Below, one piece after another: positions 1 to 8,093 of a stretch of DNA of 15,529 bases. The DNA is from Saprospirales bacterium (lineage in GTDB: Bacteria; Bacteroidota; Bacteroidia; Chitinophagales; JADJOU01): NCBI GenBank assembly GCA_947461165.1, contig CANHJR010000008.1, positions 1 through 15,529 on the forward strand, written 5' to 3'. The translations under genes and the position numbers were made by a program. The notes beneath the pieces are model-generated. The model saw nothing but the letters and a program-made list of their open reading frames with translations, had not been told where the DNA came from and made no database searches. Numbering within the stretch: the first letter of the stretch is position 1; each line of letters starts with the position of its first letter.

Positions 1-50
1 AATTCGATAATCTTGTTGCCATAAAAATATATTTGGGAATTAGGCTTCAT
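1..50 (-). CDS. Start of a divergent gene, possibly biotin--protein ligase (partial)
   Basis: On the minus strand an ATG at 50-48 opens a frame that stays open to the window edge, giving 16 residues (MKPNSQIYFYGNKIIE). The -YFYGNKIIE- stretch resembles the region just before the STN motif in Bacteroidota BirA proteins, and birA is often divergent from rsfS in this phylum; both points are recalled family knowledge. The diagnostic motif lies outside the window, so the identity is an inference from 16 residues and gene order. It could equally be a chance open frame. The next 68 bases would be a shared divergent promoter region. Confidence 0.35.
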   Translation of the reverse strand, partial: MKPNSQIYFYGNKIIE

Positions 51-67
51 ACATTGAAAAAAATAAG

Positions 68-75
68 TACTTTTG
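68..75 (+). promoter_or_regulatory. Bacteroidota -7 promoter element for the rsfS-ftsH operon
   Basis: TACTTTTG matches the Bacteroidota primary sigma factor -7 consensus TAnnTTTG exactly. A transcript would start about 6-8 bases downstream, leaving a leader of roughly 35-40 bases before the TTG at 119. No good TTG-type -33 element is seen at the expected distance; TTC at 46-48 is the nearest. The position supports the TTG at 119 over any start further upstream. Confidence 0.55.
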
Positions 76-118
76 TAAATCTATCATTAAAGAGCATATT
101 ATCTCAAAAAAACACGAA

Positions 119-520
119 TTGGAAGCAAAAGTAATCAAAAGTGGCAATCCACTTGTCAATCAAATTATGATATCTTTAGAAGATCGAAAGGCACAAGATA
201 TTGTTTGTCTCGATCTAAGAGGAAATGAAGATGCTACCGTGGATTATATGATCGTCTGTCATGGCGATAGCACAACGCAGGTCAATGCCATTGCTGGCAA
301 TTTGGAAAAAGAGGTTTCCGAGAAACTAAATACAAAGCCATCTAGAATCGAAGGTGAACGCAATGCCGTATGGGTTTTGGTTGATTATTTTGATGTGGTG
401 GTTCATATTTTTCATCACGAGATGAGAGCGTTTTATCGGTTGGAAGATCTATGGTCAGATGCGTTGAGCCCTAATGCTCCTAAAGAAAAAAGAATAGCTA
501 AAAAAATTAATACTAAATAA
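119..520 (+). CDS. rsfS: Ribosomal silencing factor RsfS
   Basis: RsfS (Iojap/YbeB family) binds ribosomal protein uL14 on the 50S subunit, blocks subunit joining and lowers translation when nutrients are short. The 133-residue product shows the family pattern: AQDIVCLDLRG (25-35), DYMIVCHGDSTTQ (42-54), an E-G-E-R turn (78-81) and the hallmark WVLVDYFDVVVHIF (85-98) followed by RAFYRLEDLW (103-112). The C-terminal tail is short and Lys-rich. The start is TTG: the frame has no in-frame ATG between the upstream stop at 41-43 and this codon, homologous proteins begin at about this distance before the core, and a promoter motif lies just upstream. The stop overlaps the ftsH start by one base (TAATG), so the two genes are probably translationally coupled. 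Confidence 0.93.
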   Translation: MEAKVIKSGNPLVNQIMISLEDRKAQDIVCLDLRGNEDATVDYMIVCHGDSTTQVNAIAGNLEKEVSEKLNTKPSRIEGERNAVWVLVDYFDVVVHIFHHEMRAFYRLEDLWSDALSPNAPKEKRIAKKINTK

Positions 521-2604
521 TGAGTGTAAATAGCACACCGAATGCCGAGCCTAAGCCAAAACTAGAAATCGATCCGGTTTCAAATCCTAAGCCAAATAAA
601 AGCAATGAGCCAAAATCAAGTTATACATGGATATATCTTGCATTGACTGTATTGACAGGACTGTTGGTTTTCAACCAGTTTTTTGACAATTCTGATGCGC
701 GAGAAATTCGAATGCAAGAGTTTGATCGGATATACAAAAATGGTGATATCGCCTACGTGGAGACTATAAACCAAAGCAAAGCAATTATCTACCTCAAAAA
801 GGATGCCCTTGCAAAACCAGAATATAAAAAACTGAACATTCCTGTTTCAAGCTTTGGCAAGAAAGAACAAGCTGTTTTTAGTTTGAATATCATATCGAAT
901 GAATCCTTGGACGAACATGTTCGTGAATTTTCAAAGGCAAATGCAATACCTCTTATTGACATTGTACCGATGCCAGAAGGAGGATTCTTTTCTGGATTAT
1001 TAATTCAACTATTGCCAATTCTTATTTTAATTGCTTTCTATCTATTCGCAATGCGAAAAATGGGTGGAAGCGGAGGTGGAGCTGGTGGTTTTCCTGGTGG
1101 TGGAATTTTCTCCATTGGAAAATCAAAAGCTACGATGATAGATAAGGATGCCGAAAGCGATATCAATTTCTCTTCTGTTGCTGGTCTTGACGAGGAAAAA
1201 CAAGAGGTTATGGAAATCGTAGACTTTCTAAAACATCCAGAAAAATACACGGCACTAGGTGGAAAAATACCAAAAGGAGCTCTTCTTATCGGTCCTCCAG
1301 GAACTGGAAAGACATTGTTAGCTAAGGCCATGGCAGGTGAAGCGAAAGTTCCTTTTTTTAGCATTTCAGGATCTGATTTTGTAGAAATGTTTGTTGGAGT
1401 AGGGGCATCAAGAGTTCGTGATTTATTCAAACAAGCCCGTGAAAAGGCACCTTGTATCATTTTTATAGATGAAATAGATGCTGTGGGTCGCGCGCGAGGA
1501 AAAGGAATGATGGGGGGAAATGACGAACGTGAGAACACATTGAATCAGCTTCTAGTAGAGATGGACGGTTTTGGTGGAGACACTGGAATTATCATGATTG
1601 CAGCAACCAATAGGCCAGATGTTTTGGATGATGCTTTACTGAGACCAGGCCGGTTTGATCGACAAATTCACATCGATCGACCAGACCTTAAGGGTCGCGA
1701 ACAAATATTCCATGTTCATCTCAAAAAAATCAAAACAGGAAGTGATATCAGTGCTATCGATTTATCCAAACTGACCCCGGGTTTTGTTGGAGCGGACATC
1801 GCTAATGTCTGCAACGAAGCGGCTCTTGTTGCGGCTCGTAAGGATAAGAAAGAAGTCAATATGAAAGATTTCAACGAGGCTATAGATCGCATTACCACTG
1901 GACTCGAAAAGAAAAATATGATCATCACTCCTGAAGAGAAAAAAGCGATTGCTTATCACGAAGCAGGGCATGCATTGACGAGTTGGTATCTGGAATATGC
2001 GCATCCTTTTGTCAGAGTTACGATCGTTCCGAGGAGCGAATCTTTGGGCCACGCACTATATTTACCAAAGGAAAAATACCTAACTGTCAAAGAAGAATTA
2101 CTAGATGATATTTGTGTCTCTATGGGTGGCAGAGCCGCTGAAACGATTGTTTTTGGACAAATATCTACCGGAGCACTTGGTGACCTTGACAATGTAACAA
2201 GAAAAGCTTATTCCATGGTTGTGAACTATGGAATGAGCGAAAAAGTGGGAAATCTCTCATTCTATAAGATGGCACTTAATTCATATGAAAAACCATATTC
2301 TGATGTTACTGCTCAGCTGATTGACGATGAGGTACGCGTCATTTCGGATACACAATTTCAACGTGCAGTTGATCTCTTGAAAGATAAAAGAGAGCAATTG
2401 GATCAACTCGCAGCACTTTTGCTCGAAAAAGAGGTGTTGCAAAAATCTGATCTTGTTCAGCTGCTTGGAAAGAGACAATGGGATACGGAAGAAATTGAAG
2501 AAACCGCTGCCCTCGCAGAGTCCATTCAGAAAGAAAAACCCGATGAAATCGTAGTGCCGAACAATAATGGTGAGATTCAAGATAAACCAACCGTCATTGA
2601 ATAA
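520..2604 (+). CDS. ftsH: ATP-dependent zinc metalloprotease FtsH
   Basis: FtsH is a membrane-anchored AAA+ protease that extracts and degrades misfolded membrane proteins and some regulators. The 694-residue protein has a Pro/Lys/Asn-rich cytoplasmic N-terminus (1-33), TM1 (about 35-55), an extracytoplasmic domain (56-153), TM2 (about 156-177) and a Gly-rich linker (182-196). The AAA+ module shows Walker A GPPGTGKT (258-265), the pore motif FVGVG (291-295), Walker B IIFIDEID (313-320) and the second region of homology with arginine fingers R375 and R378. The protease site is HEAGH (480-484) with D555 as the likely third zinc ligand, so all catalytic residues are present. The C-terminal tail is acidic and variable. 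It overlaps rsfS by one base and the next lipoprotein gene by one base (TAATG both times), indicating one operon. Confidence 0.98.
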   Translation: MSVNSTPNAEPKPKLEIDPVSNPKPNKSNEPKSSYTWIYLALTVLTGLLVFNQFFDNSDAREIRMQEFDRIYKNGDIAYVETINQSKAIIYLKKDALAKPEYKKLNIPVSSFGKKEQAVFSLNIISNESLDEHVREFSKANAIPLIDIVPMPEGGFFSGLLIQLLPILILIAFYLFAMRKMGGSGGGAGGFPGGGIFSIGKSKATMIDKDAESDINFSSVAGLDEEKQEVMEIVDFLKHPEKYTALGGKIPKGALLIGPPGTGKTLLAKAMAGEAKVPFFSISGSDFVEMFVGVGASRVRDLFKQAREKAPCIIFIDEIDAVGRARGKGMMGGNDERENTLNQLLVEMDGFGGDTGIIMIAATNRPDVLDDALLRPGRFDRQIHIDRPDLKGREQIFHVHLKKIKTGSDISAIDLSKLTPGFVGADIANVCNEAALVAARKDKKEVNMKDFNEAIDRITTGLEKKNMIITPEEKKAIAYHEAGHALTSWYLEYAHPFVRVTIVPRSESLGHALYLPKEKYLTVKEELLDDICVSMGGRAAETIVFGQISTGALGDLDNVTRKAYSMVVNYGMSEKVGNLSFYKMALNSYEKPYSDVTAQLIDDEVRVISDTQFQRAVDLLKDKREQLDQLAALLLEKEVLQKSDLVQLLGKRQWDTEEIEETAALAESIQKEKPDEIVVPNNNGEIQDKPTVIE

Positions 2605-3434
2605 TGAAAGGGTTCTTTGTAATCATTTTGTTGAATTTAATTCTTTTAGCATCCTGTACTAAAACGGTCTCTGAAATCCCATCGTACTTAAAGGTTGATT
2701 CGGTTAGTATTGCCACCCTCCCAAATGTTCCTAGTACCCATGGGATTTATGGGCTTCATGTCATTATTGAAAATGATAACCGCGGTTCGTGGCAGATCCC
2801 ATTCTTAATGCCAGTTCTTAGTTTTGGTTCACGTACAGCGATTATAACACCAATAGTAAAAAGAAATAATCTTTCAACCTTGCTAGAGGCTTATCCGCTC
2901 TATGATCCGATTTCGGTTCCTGTCAATTTTGTTTCAGGAATGACTAAGGATACTGGTTTTCAGTTTCAATACAGTAGTTCGGTGACCACCGCTCTTAATG
3001 AATCCATGGAATTGACAAATAATTTTAACCCTTCTACGTCAACATTGGTAAGCGATCAAGCAAGAACAGGCTCTAAAAGCTTGTTAATGGCGATCGATAG
3101 TTCCAATGTGAGTTTAAATTTAGTCTCCCTATATAATCGTCCAATCAATTTAAGCCAAACAAAACAAGTTTACCTTGAATTTGACTATTATATGCCAGAA
3201 GGCGCATTTTCGCCCAGTCTAAGCTATGAAGATGCGAAGGGCACTCGAAAAAATATTTTTTTCGACAATTTTCTTTTACCAAATAATGGCTGGACGCATG
3301 TTTATTGGATGCTGACAGAGGCGGTACGTGTCAATGGTCAACCATCATACACACTTGGATTAAACTTAACCACAAGAGAAGGTAAATCCAATGCTAAAGT
3401 TTACATTGACAATTTGCGAATTATGGAAAAATGA
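2604..3434 (+). CDS. Uncharacterised lipoprotein coupled to ftsH
   Basis: I do not recognise a named family. The 276-residue protein starts with a lipoprotein signal peptide: a Lys at position 2, a hydrophobic core and the lipobox LASC with the lipidated Cys at 18. The residues after Cys (TKT) carry no K-(D/E)2-type surface-export signal, so it may stay on the periplasmic side. From about residue 135 it is rich in short beta strands (SKSLLMAI, VYLEFDYYM, GWTHVYWML, AKVYIDNLRI), and the ending in a V-Y-I-D-N-L-R-I strand resembles jelly-roll domains of carbohydrate-binding-module type. This is a fold impression only. The ATG overlaps the ftsH stop (TAATG), so it is made with FtsH, which hints at an envelope role related to membrane quality control but proves nothing. 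Confidence 0.8.
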   Translation: MKGFFVIILLNLILLASCTKTVSEIPSYLKVDSVSIATLPNVPSTHGIYGLHVIIENDNRGSWQIPFLMPVLSFGSRTAIITPIVKRNNLSTLLEAYPLYDPISVPVNFVSGMTKDTGFQFQYSSSVTTALNESMELTNNFNPSTSTLVSDQARTGSKSLLMAIDSSNVSLNLVSLYNRPINLSQTKQVYLEFDYYMPEGAFSPSLSYEDAKGTRKNIFFDNFLLPNNGWTHVYWMLTEAVRVNGQPSYTLGLNLTTREGKSNAKVYIDNLRIMEK

Positions 3435-3476
3435 TTCGATCTCAGCACAAATAGTTTAGAACATATTTTTTTTATC

Positions 3477-3484
3477 TAAATTTG
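3477..3484 (+). promoter_or_regulatory. -7 promoter element upstream of the DUF5606-like gene
   Basis: TAAATTTG, followed by C, matches TAnnTTTG exactly, 31 bases before the ATG at 3516. A -33 TTG is not clear; TTT at 3455-3457 sits at about the right distance. It separates this gene pair from the rsfS-ftsH operon transcript. Confidence 0.55.
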
Positions 3485-3515
3485 CTTTTTAAATCATAAA
3501 AAAGAGAGAAATAAA

Positions 3516-4058
3516 ATGAATTTTGGAGAAATATTGACTGTTTCAAAGTTGCCAGGTTTATACCAAATGCACAAAAAAAGATCTGATGGTCTAATAATAA
3601 AAGCAATTGGCGATGACAAGGTGTTTTTTGCATCATCACGTGCACATGGATTTACTCCATTGGATAATATTACGATATACACCGATACGGAGCCGATCGA
3701 GTTGGTAAAAGTTTTCCAAGGTATCGATAAGTATAAAGCTAAAAATGAGATTCCTTCTGCCAAAGATTCCAATGACAAATTGAAAACTTTTTTTGAATCG
3801 GTAGTTCCAAGCTATGACGTCGAAAGAGTCTATGTTAGTGACATTCAGAAGATAATTAAATGGCATGCTATATTAAGTGCCAATTCACTCATACCAAGTG
3901 AAGACCAAAAAGAAGCTAAAGTTGCAAAAGCTGAAAAGCCTGTAAAAGCTGAAAAGGTTGATAACCCAAAAAAGGCAGATAAAACGGCAATAAAGGAAAT
4001 TTCAAGCGAAGCACCTGCTCCAAAAGCAAAGAAATCAACCAAAAAAACAAAGGAATAG
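3516..4058 (+). CDS. DUF5606 domain-containing protein with Lys/Ala-rich tail
   Basis: The N-terminal 125 residues match my memory of DUF5606, a small Bacteroidota domain of unknown function: it opens MNFGEILTVSKLPGLYQM, continues with IIKAIGDDKVFFA (27-39) and LDNITIYTD (49-57), and has a helical region ending near residue 125. The last 50 or so residues (about 127-180) are a low-complexity tail of Lys, Ala, Glu and Pro (KVAKAEKPVKAEK and similar), reminiscent of histone H1-like or AlgP-type tails, and are probably disordered. There is no signal peptide or membrane segment, so it should be cytoplasmic. It has its own promoter-like motif upstream and is followed after 14 bases by a transporter gene. 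The basic tail could bind nucleic acid or another polyanion, which is inference. Confidence 0.8.
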   Translation: MNFGEILTVSKLPGLYQMHKKRSDGLIIKAIGDDKVFFASSRAHGFTPLDNITIYTDTEPIELVKVFQGIDKYKAKNEIPSAKDSNDKLKTFFESVVPSYDVERVYVSDIQKIIKWHAILSANSLIPSEDQKEAKVAKAEKPVKAEKVDNPKKADKTAIKEISSEAPAPKAKKSTKKTKE

Positions 4059-4072
4059 ATTAAAAGAAATCG

Positions 4073-5554
4073 ATGACTGCCAGCTTGATTCTCACGTGTA
4101 TTATTGTTTATTTTCTGGCACTGATTGCCATATCTTATTTTACAACACGTAAATTAAGTGCCTCCTCTTACTTCAATGGCGACAAATCTTCACCTTGGTA
4201 TGTGATTGCCTTTGGTATGCTTGGTGATTCACTCTCTGGAGTAACCTTCATATCTGTTCCTGGTGCGGTTCTCTTAGCCAAATTTGGATATTTTCAGCTT
4301 GTAATGGGCTACATGGTTGGGTATCTTGCGATCATATTTATCCTTCTACCGATTTATTATAGAATGAACTTGACTTCAATCTATAGTTATTTGTTCGAGC
4401 GTTTCGGCATTTATACACAGTATACCGGTGCATTTTTCTTTATGCTCTCCAGAATTCTGGGCTCAGCTGCTAGACTATACCTAGCGGCTACTGTATTACA
4501 GTTGTTCATTTTTGATTCTTATGGAGTGCCTTTTGCTGTTTCAGTTAGTATTATAATATTACTGATATGGTTGTATACGATTCGTGGCGGTATCAAAACC
4601 TTGGTTTGGACAGATACATTTCAGTCGATGCTTTTGATATTGGGCGTTGTTTTTTCGGTCGTAGCTATCTGTAGCAATTTGAATATTTCTTGGTCTGAGG
4701 CATATAACATAGTGAAGAATGATAGTCGTTCTCAAATATTTTTTTGGGACTTTTGGGATAAGTCAAATTTTTATAAACAGTTTTTTGGTGGTGCGTTTAT
4801 CGCTCTATGTATGACGGGCTTGGATCAAAACATGATGCAAAAGAATCTGACGTGTAAATCACTTGGCGAATCGCAGAAAAATCTGTTTTGGTTTAGTATC
4901 ATCATGCTGATTACCAATTTGTTTTTCTTATCGCTCGGAGTATTGTTGTATTATTTCGCAGAACAAAAAGGTATCTCTTTGCCATTAAAGCCAGATGGAA
5001 ACGTCTTCACAGACAATGTGTTTCCTTTTTTAGCACTAAATCATCTTGGCTTTTTAGCCAGTATTTCATTTGTAGTTGGTCTGACAGCTGCAACATTTAG
5101 TAGTGCCGATAGTGTTCTGACCACCCTTACCACCTCATTTTATATTGACATACTAGGAAAGAGGACAGATAGTCAGACGGATACCAGGCTCAGACATGCT
5201 ATTCACATCGGGTTTGCAGTGATATTATTGATTGCGATATTGATCATCAAGGCGGTGAACACAGGATCCGTGATTGATGTTGTGCTTAGGATAGCTAATT
5301 TCACCTATGGGCCTCTTCTTGGTCTTTTTATGTTTGGAATTTTCTCAAAAAGAATGATCAAAGATTCAATCGTGCCCATATTGTGTATCATTGTTCCATT
5401 CGTAACATACTATTTGGACTCGCATCCTTTTCAAATACTTGGGAAAGATTTTTTGTTTGGCAATACCATATTAATCGTAAATGGGTTTCTTACGTTTATA
5501 GGGTTATTGATGATTCATTATCTTTTTAGAGATATTAAAGTGAAATCAGATTAA
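4073..5554 (+). CDS. Sodium:solute symporter (SSS family)
   Basis: The 493-residue protein is strongly hydrophobic throughout, with about 13 membrane segments and no signal peptide, as expected for the sodium:solute symporter family (LeuT fold). Family signatures are visible: the FGMLGDSLSGVTFISVPG segment (46-63) in TM1, YTIRGGIKTLVWTDTFQ (168-184), GLDQNMMQKNL (249-259) and TFSSADSVLTTL (341-352) in TM8, whose serines usually form the Na2 sodium site. The substrate cannot be read from sequence; relatives carry sugars, proline, pantothenate, sialic acid or iodide. It begins 14 bases after the DUF5606-like gene, so the two are probably co-transcribed, but the link may only be positional. No start nearer the family's N-terminus is available. 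Confidence 0.93.
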   Translation: MTASLILTCIIVYFLALIAISYFTTRKLSASSYFNGDKSSPWYVIAFGMLGDSLSGVTFISVPGAVLLAKFGYFQLVMGYMVGYLAIIFILLPIYYRMNLTSIYSYLFERFGIYTQYTGAFFFMLSRILGSAARLYLAATVLQLFIFDSYGVPFAVSVSIIILLIWLYTIRGGIKTLVWTDTFQSMLLILGVVFSVVAICSNLNISWSEAYNIVKNDSRSQIFFWDFWDKSNFYKQFFGGAFIALCMTGLDQNMMQKNLTCKSLGESQKNLFWFSIIMLITNLFFLSLGVLLYYFAEQKGISLPLKPDGNVFTDNVFPFLALNHLGFLASISFVVGLTAATFSSADSVLTTLTTSFYIDILGKRTDSQTDTRLRHAIHIGFAVILLIAILIIKAVNTGSVIDVVLRIANFTYGPLLGLFMFGIFSKRMIKDSIVPILCIIVPFVTYYLDSHPFQILGKDFLFGNTILIVNGFLTFIGLLMIHYLFRDIKVKSD

Positions 5555-5605
5555 ACGGAAATAAAGGAATGCCATCTAATCAATAGATAATTTAAAATAA
5601 TAGTT

Positions 5606-6415
5606 ATGAAAACGATTTACATCATATTGTTTGCCCTTTTGTCATTAAGTTCAAGAGCCCAAGATGATATCTATGACAAACCTGAACCTGAAGTCAATCG
5701 TGCAAGATCCGTTTCTTCAAGTAACACCTCAGACTATAGTGATGATTACAATCCAAATTTTGACTATCGATACAGCCGTAATCTAAGAAGAGTATATAAT
5801 CCATATTATATGATGCCTACGACAGCATATATGAACATGTACAATTATCCTTCGTTCAATTCGTTTTACAGCTTCAATCCATATGAATTGAATTCTTGGA
5901 ATGATCCTTTTTTTAATCCATACAATCCTTGGGGAAATAACATAGGATATGGTTATTCGCCTTTTCACAGTTACAATAATTTCAATAATTGGAACACTTG
6001 GAACAGTCCTTTTAATAACAATTGGTACAATCCTTATATATACAACAGTAGTTGGGGAGGAAATCGACCGGGATCTAATCAGGGATGGTCTAATCCTTCT
6101 CCACCGCGACCTGTATATCAAAATCGACTTCCAAGACCTACTCGCAATCAAAACGCTGGAAATTTTGGTTCTTTTTCAAATCCATCTAGACCAAATGGCC
6201 CTGCGCAAGTTGTCACACCAACACCATCGAATGGTGGTAGAGGTTTTTTTAATACTACACCAGCTAATTCGAATACCAATAATTCGAATTCCAATGGAAA
6301 CTCTCAACGAAATTCCTCCAACGGCGCTTCATTTGGTTCCGGAACGTCAACACCAGCACCTGCCAATAATAACAGTGGCGGTCGCACAGGTGGTGGAAGA
6401 TCGGGCCGATTCTAG
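5606..6415 (+). CDS. Secreted Asn/Tyr/Pro/Ser-rich low-complexity protein
   Basis: I do not recognise a functional family. The 269-residue protein has a signal peptide (cleavage likely after SRA-18, leaving Gln19) and then zones of biased composition: an acidic/Ser zone (20-52), an aromatic zone dense in Asn, Tyr, Phe, Trp and Pro (about 55-150), an Arg/Pro/Asn zone (152-200), a Thr/Asn/Ser/Gly zone (200-255) and an RG-rich end (GGRTGGGRSGRF). There is no Cys, and no Lys after residue 25, so all later basic residues are Arg. Nothing suggests a globular enzyme. Such composition fits a surface or matrix protein that self-associates, which is inference. A second forward frame overlapping it (5949-6443) is a shadow of this repetitive coding sequence. 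Confidence 0.75.
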   Translation: MKTIYIILFALLSLSSRAQDDIYDKPEPEVNRARSVSSSNTSDYSDDYNPNFDYRYSRNLRRVYNPYYMMPTTAYMNMYNYPSFNSFYSFNPYELNSWNDPFFNPYNPWGNNIGYGYSPFHSYNNFNNWNTWNSPFNNNWYNPYIYNSSWGGNRPGSNQGWSNPSPPRPVYQNRLPRPTRNQNAGNFGSFSNPSRPNGPAQVVTPTPSNGGRGFFNTTPANSNTNNSNSNGNSQRNSSNGASFGSGTSTPAPANNNSGGRTGGGRSGRF

Positions 6416-6442
6416 ATCATTTTACAACTTATTTATGGAATG

Positions 6443-6465
6443 ATTGTTTTTTTGATCAAAACAAT
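6443..6465 (+). terminator. AT-rich hairpin after the low-complexity gene
   Basis: ATTGTTTT (6443-6450) and AAAACAAT (6458-6465) form an 8-bp stem with a 7-base loop. The centre also contains the perfect 12-base palindrome TTTTGATCAAAA (6450-6461), an alternative pairing. It lies 28 bases after the stop at 6415. It has no GC-rich stem and no clean T-run behind it, so it is at best a weak terminator; an operator for the next gene is an alternative. Confidence 0.3.
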
Positions 6466-6499
6466 TCCTAGTCAAATTACAATTGAAAATTAAAAATTT

Positions 6500-8086
6500 A
6501 TGTATAAGCAGTTTTTTATTCTAATCAGTTCATTGCTAACCCTTCAGGTCAATGGACAAACTTCTGCACCTGACGCGTTTGGTTCTATCATTAGTATGGC
6601 AGAATCCGTCAATACCCCAACACTTATGGGCACATCAAGGTTTGTTGGGTCAGGTGGTGTTCTTGGGTCCATAGGGGCGGATATATCTACACTAAGCACA
6701 AACCCTGCTGGACTCGGTATGTTTTCTCGATCTGAATTCGAAATAACGCCGAATCTTCAGATTAATAATGTGAATGCAAATTATCAGTATTTTACAGGTT
6801 CAGGAAGCCAATCATCTATCATAGATAAAAATCAACCAGTCTTCAACTTAGGAAGTATTGGAATCGTCTTTGCGACAAGGAATGGTGAAAACCAAGCTTT
6901 ACGATCTTCGAATGTCACTATTGGTCTCAATCGCACTGCCAATTTTAATCGCCAAATAGACTTTGGGGTAGGTAACAACTCCGCATATAGCTATTCAAAC
7001 TATTTGGCAGATTTAGCGACTGATCTTACCGGTCGAGGTCTCTATGTGCCATTTGGTTCACGTCCAATCTTGCAAGATTATGCCTTGTTTGACAATATTT
7101 ATAACCGAACATTGATCGCCCATGAGGCAGAGCTTATTGGCACTACGAATACAACAGGTGTCTATGCGGATCCTATACCAAGAAATTCATCTGGGAGGGT
7201 AACGCAGTTTGGATCACGGAAAATCAGAGGAGGGATAGATGAGTTGTCTGTGGCTTGGAGCGGAAGTATTAAGGACAAAGGATATGTCGGTGTGTCTCTT
7301 GGTATACCATTTCTGAAGTATCACTCCGAGTTTTCAATATCTGAGGATAATACAGGATCCACCGTTACAAATCCCTATGGCAAATTCAATTACTTTGACC
7401 TTAAAGAAAATGATAATTATAACGGTACAGGTATCAATCTAAAACTTGGTGGATTATACAAAATCAATGATCAATTGAAAGTTTCAGGGTATTTCCATTC
7501 ACCAACGTTGTATAAGGTTACAAATACATATACTGTGAGTATGGTTGCTAATTATCAACTCTCAAATAATCCAAATTCTAGAACCTTGTCAGAATATGAG
7601 TTTGATATGATCACACCATTTAAAGTTGGGGGTGGGTTCAGTTATCTTTTTGGAAAAAAAGGATTTATTGGTGCAGAATATGAATACAGTAATCTCGTAA
7701 ATAGCTCTATAGATATCAAAAATGTCTCGGGTAATAATTCTATTAATTCTGCACTATCGGCTGAACAAGCAAATACTCATACACTGCGAATTGGTGGTGA
7801 ATTTGTAGTTGATGTTTTAAGATTTCGAGCGGGGTATAACTACCGCACATCGCCATTGCAATCCGCCTATCATGTGCAGGGAGGAAATCAAATTCAGCAA
7901 ACATTATGCTTTGGAGCAGGTATTCGCGGACCAGAGCTTTCTTTTGATTTTGCTTTTCAGAGACAATATTATGCCGATTACAATCCGGTTTATGACAATA
8001 CATCAAGCACCTTTGGCATAGCTACTTGGAATAGTCAGAATAACATGATGGCCACATTTAATTATCGATTCAACAGCGGGAATTGA
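6500..8086 (+). CDS. OmpP1/FadL-like outer-membrane transport protein
   Basis: The 528-residue product has a signal peptide (cleavage near NG-19/Gln20) and the N-terminal block typical of Bacteroidota OmpP1/FadL-type proteins often labelled hemin receptor: RFVGSGGVLGSIGADIS (47-63) then TNPAGLGMFSRSEFEITP (67-84), resembling the hatch and first strands of FadL. The rest alternates polar and hydrophobic residues in amphipathic strands with Gly/Asn/Tyr turns, ending in a beta strand (MMATFNYRFNSGN). It should be an outer-membrane barrel passing hydrophobic compounds, but the substrate is unknown and the hemin label is not supported by sequence. It stands alone, with 84 bases before it and 139 after it. 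Confidence 0.78.
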   Translation: MYKQFFILISSLLTLQVNGQTSAPDAFGSIISMAESVNTPTLMGTSRFVGSGGVLGSIGADISTLSTNPAGLGMFSRSEFEITPNLQINNVNANYQYFTGSGSQSSIIDKNQPVFNLGSIGIVFATRNGENQALRSSNVTIGLNRTANFNRQIDFGVGNNSAYSYSNYLADLATDLTGRGLYVPFGSRPILQDYALFDNIYNRTLIAHEAELIGTTNTTGVYADPIPRNSSGRVTQFGSRKIRGGIDELSVAWSGSIKDKGYVGVSLGIPFLKYHSEFSISEDNTGSTVTNPYGKFNYFDLKENDNYNGTGINLKLGGLYKINDQLKVSGYFHSPTLYKVTNTYTVSMVANYQLSNNPNSRTLSEYEFDMITPFKVGGGFSYLFGKKGFIGAEYEYSNLVNSSIDIKNVSGNNSINSALSAEQANTHTLRIGGEFVVDVLRFRAGYNYRTSPLQSAYHVQGGNQIQQTLCFGAGIRGPELSFDFAFQRQYYADYNPVYDNTSSTFGIATWNSQNNMMATFNYRFNSGN

Positions 8087-8093
8087 TAATCTA

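Noticed and set aside
1038..1538. Minus-strand open frame of 166 codons inside ftsH
   Set aside because: It lies opposite the AAA+ core, its product is Pro/Ser/Ile-biased with no family signature, and ftsH accounts fully for the coding signal.
1762..2590. Several minus-strand open frames (78-99 codons) in the 3' half of ftsH
   Set aside because: They overlap each other and the conserved protease domain, and show no recognisable protein features.
5783..6151. Minus-strand open frame of 122 codons opposite the low-complexity gene
   Set aside because: Its Ile/Arg/Val-repetitive product is what antisense reading of Asn/Tyr/Pro-rich codons yields; no start context or motif supports it.
5949..6443. 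Forward open frame of 164 codons overlapping the low-complexity gene
   Set aside because: It is out of frame with a gene that has a proper signal peptide; its Ile/Leu/Thr/His-rich product looks like a frame shadow and has no export signal. A frameshift link is not needed since the main frame ends normally at 6415.
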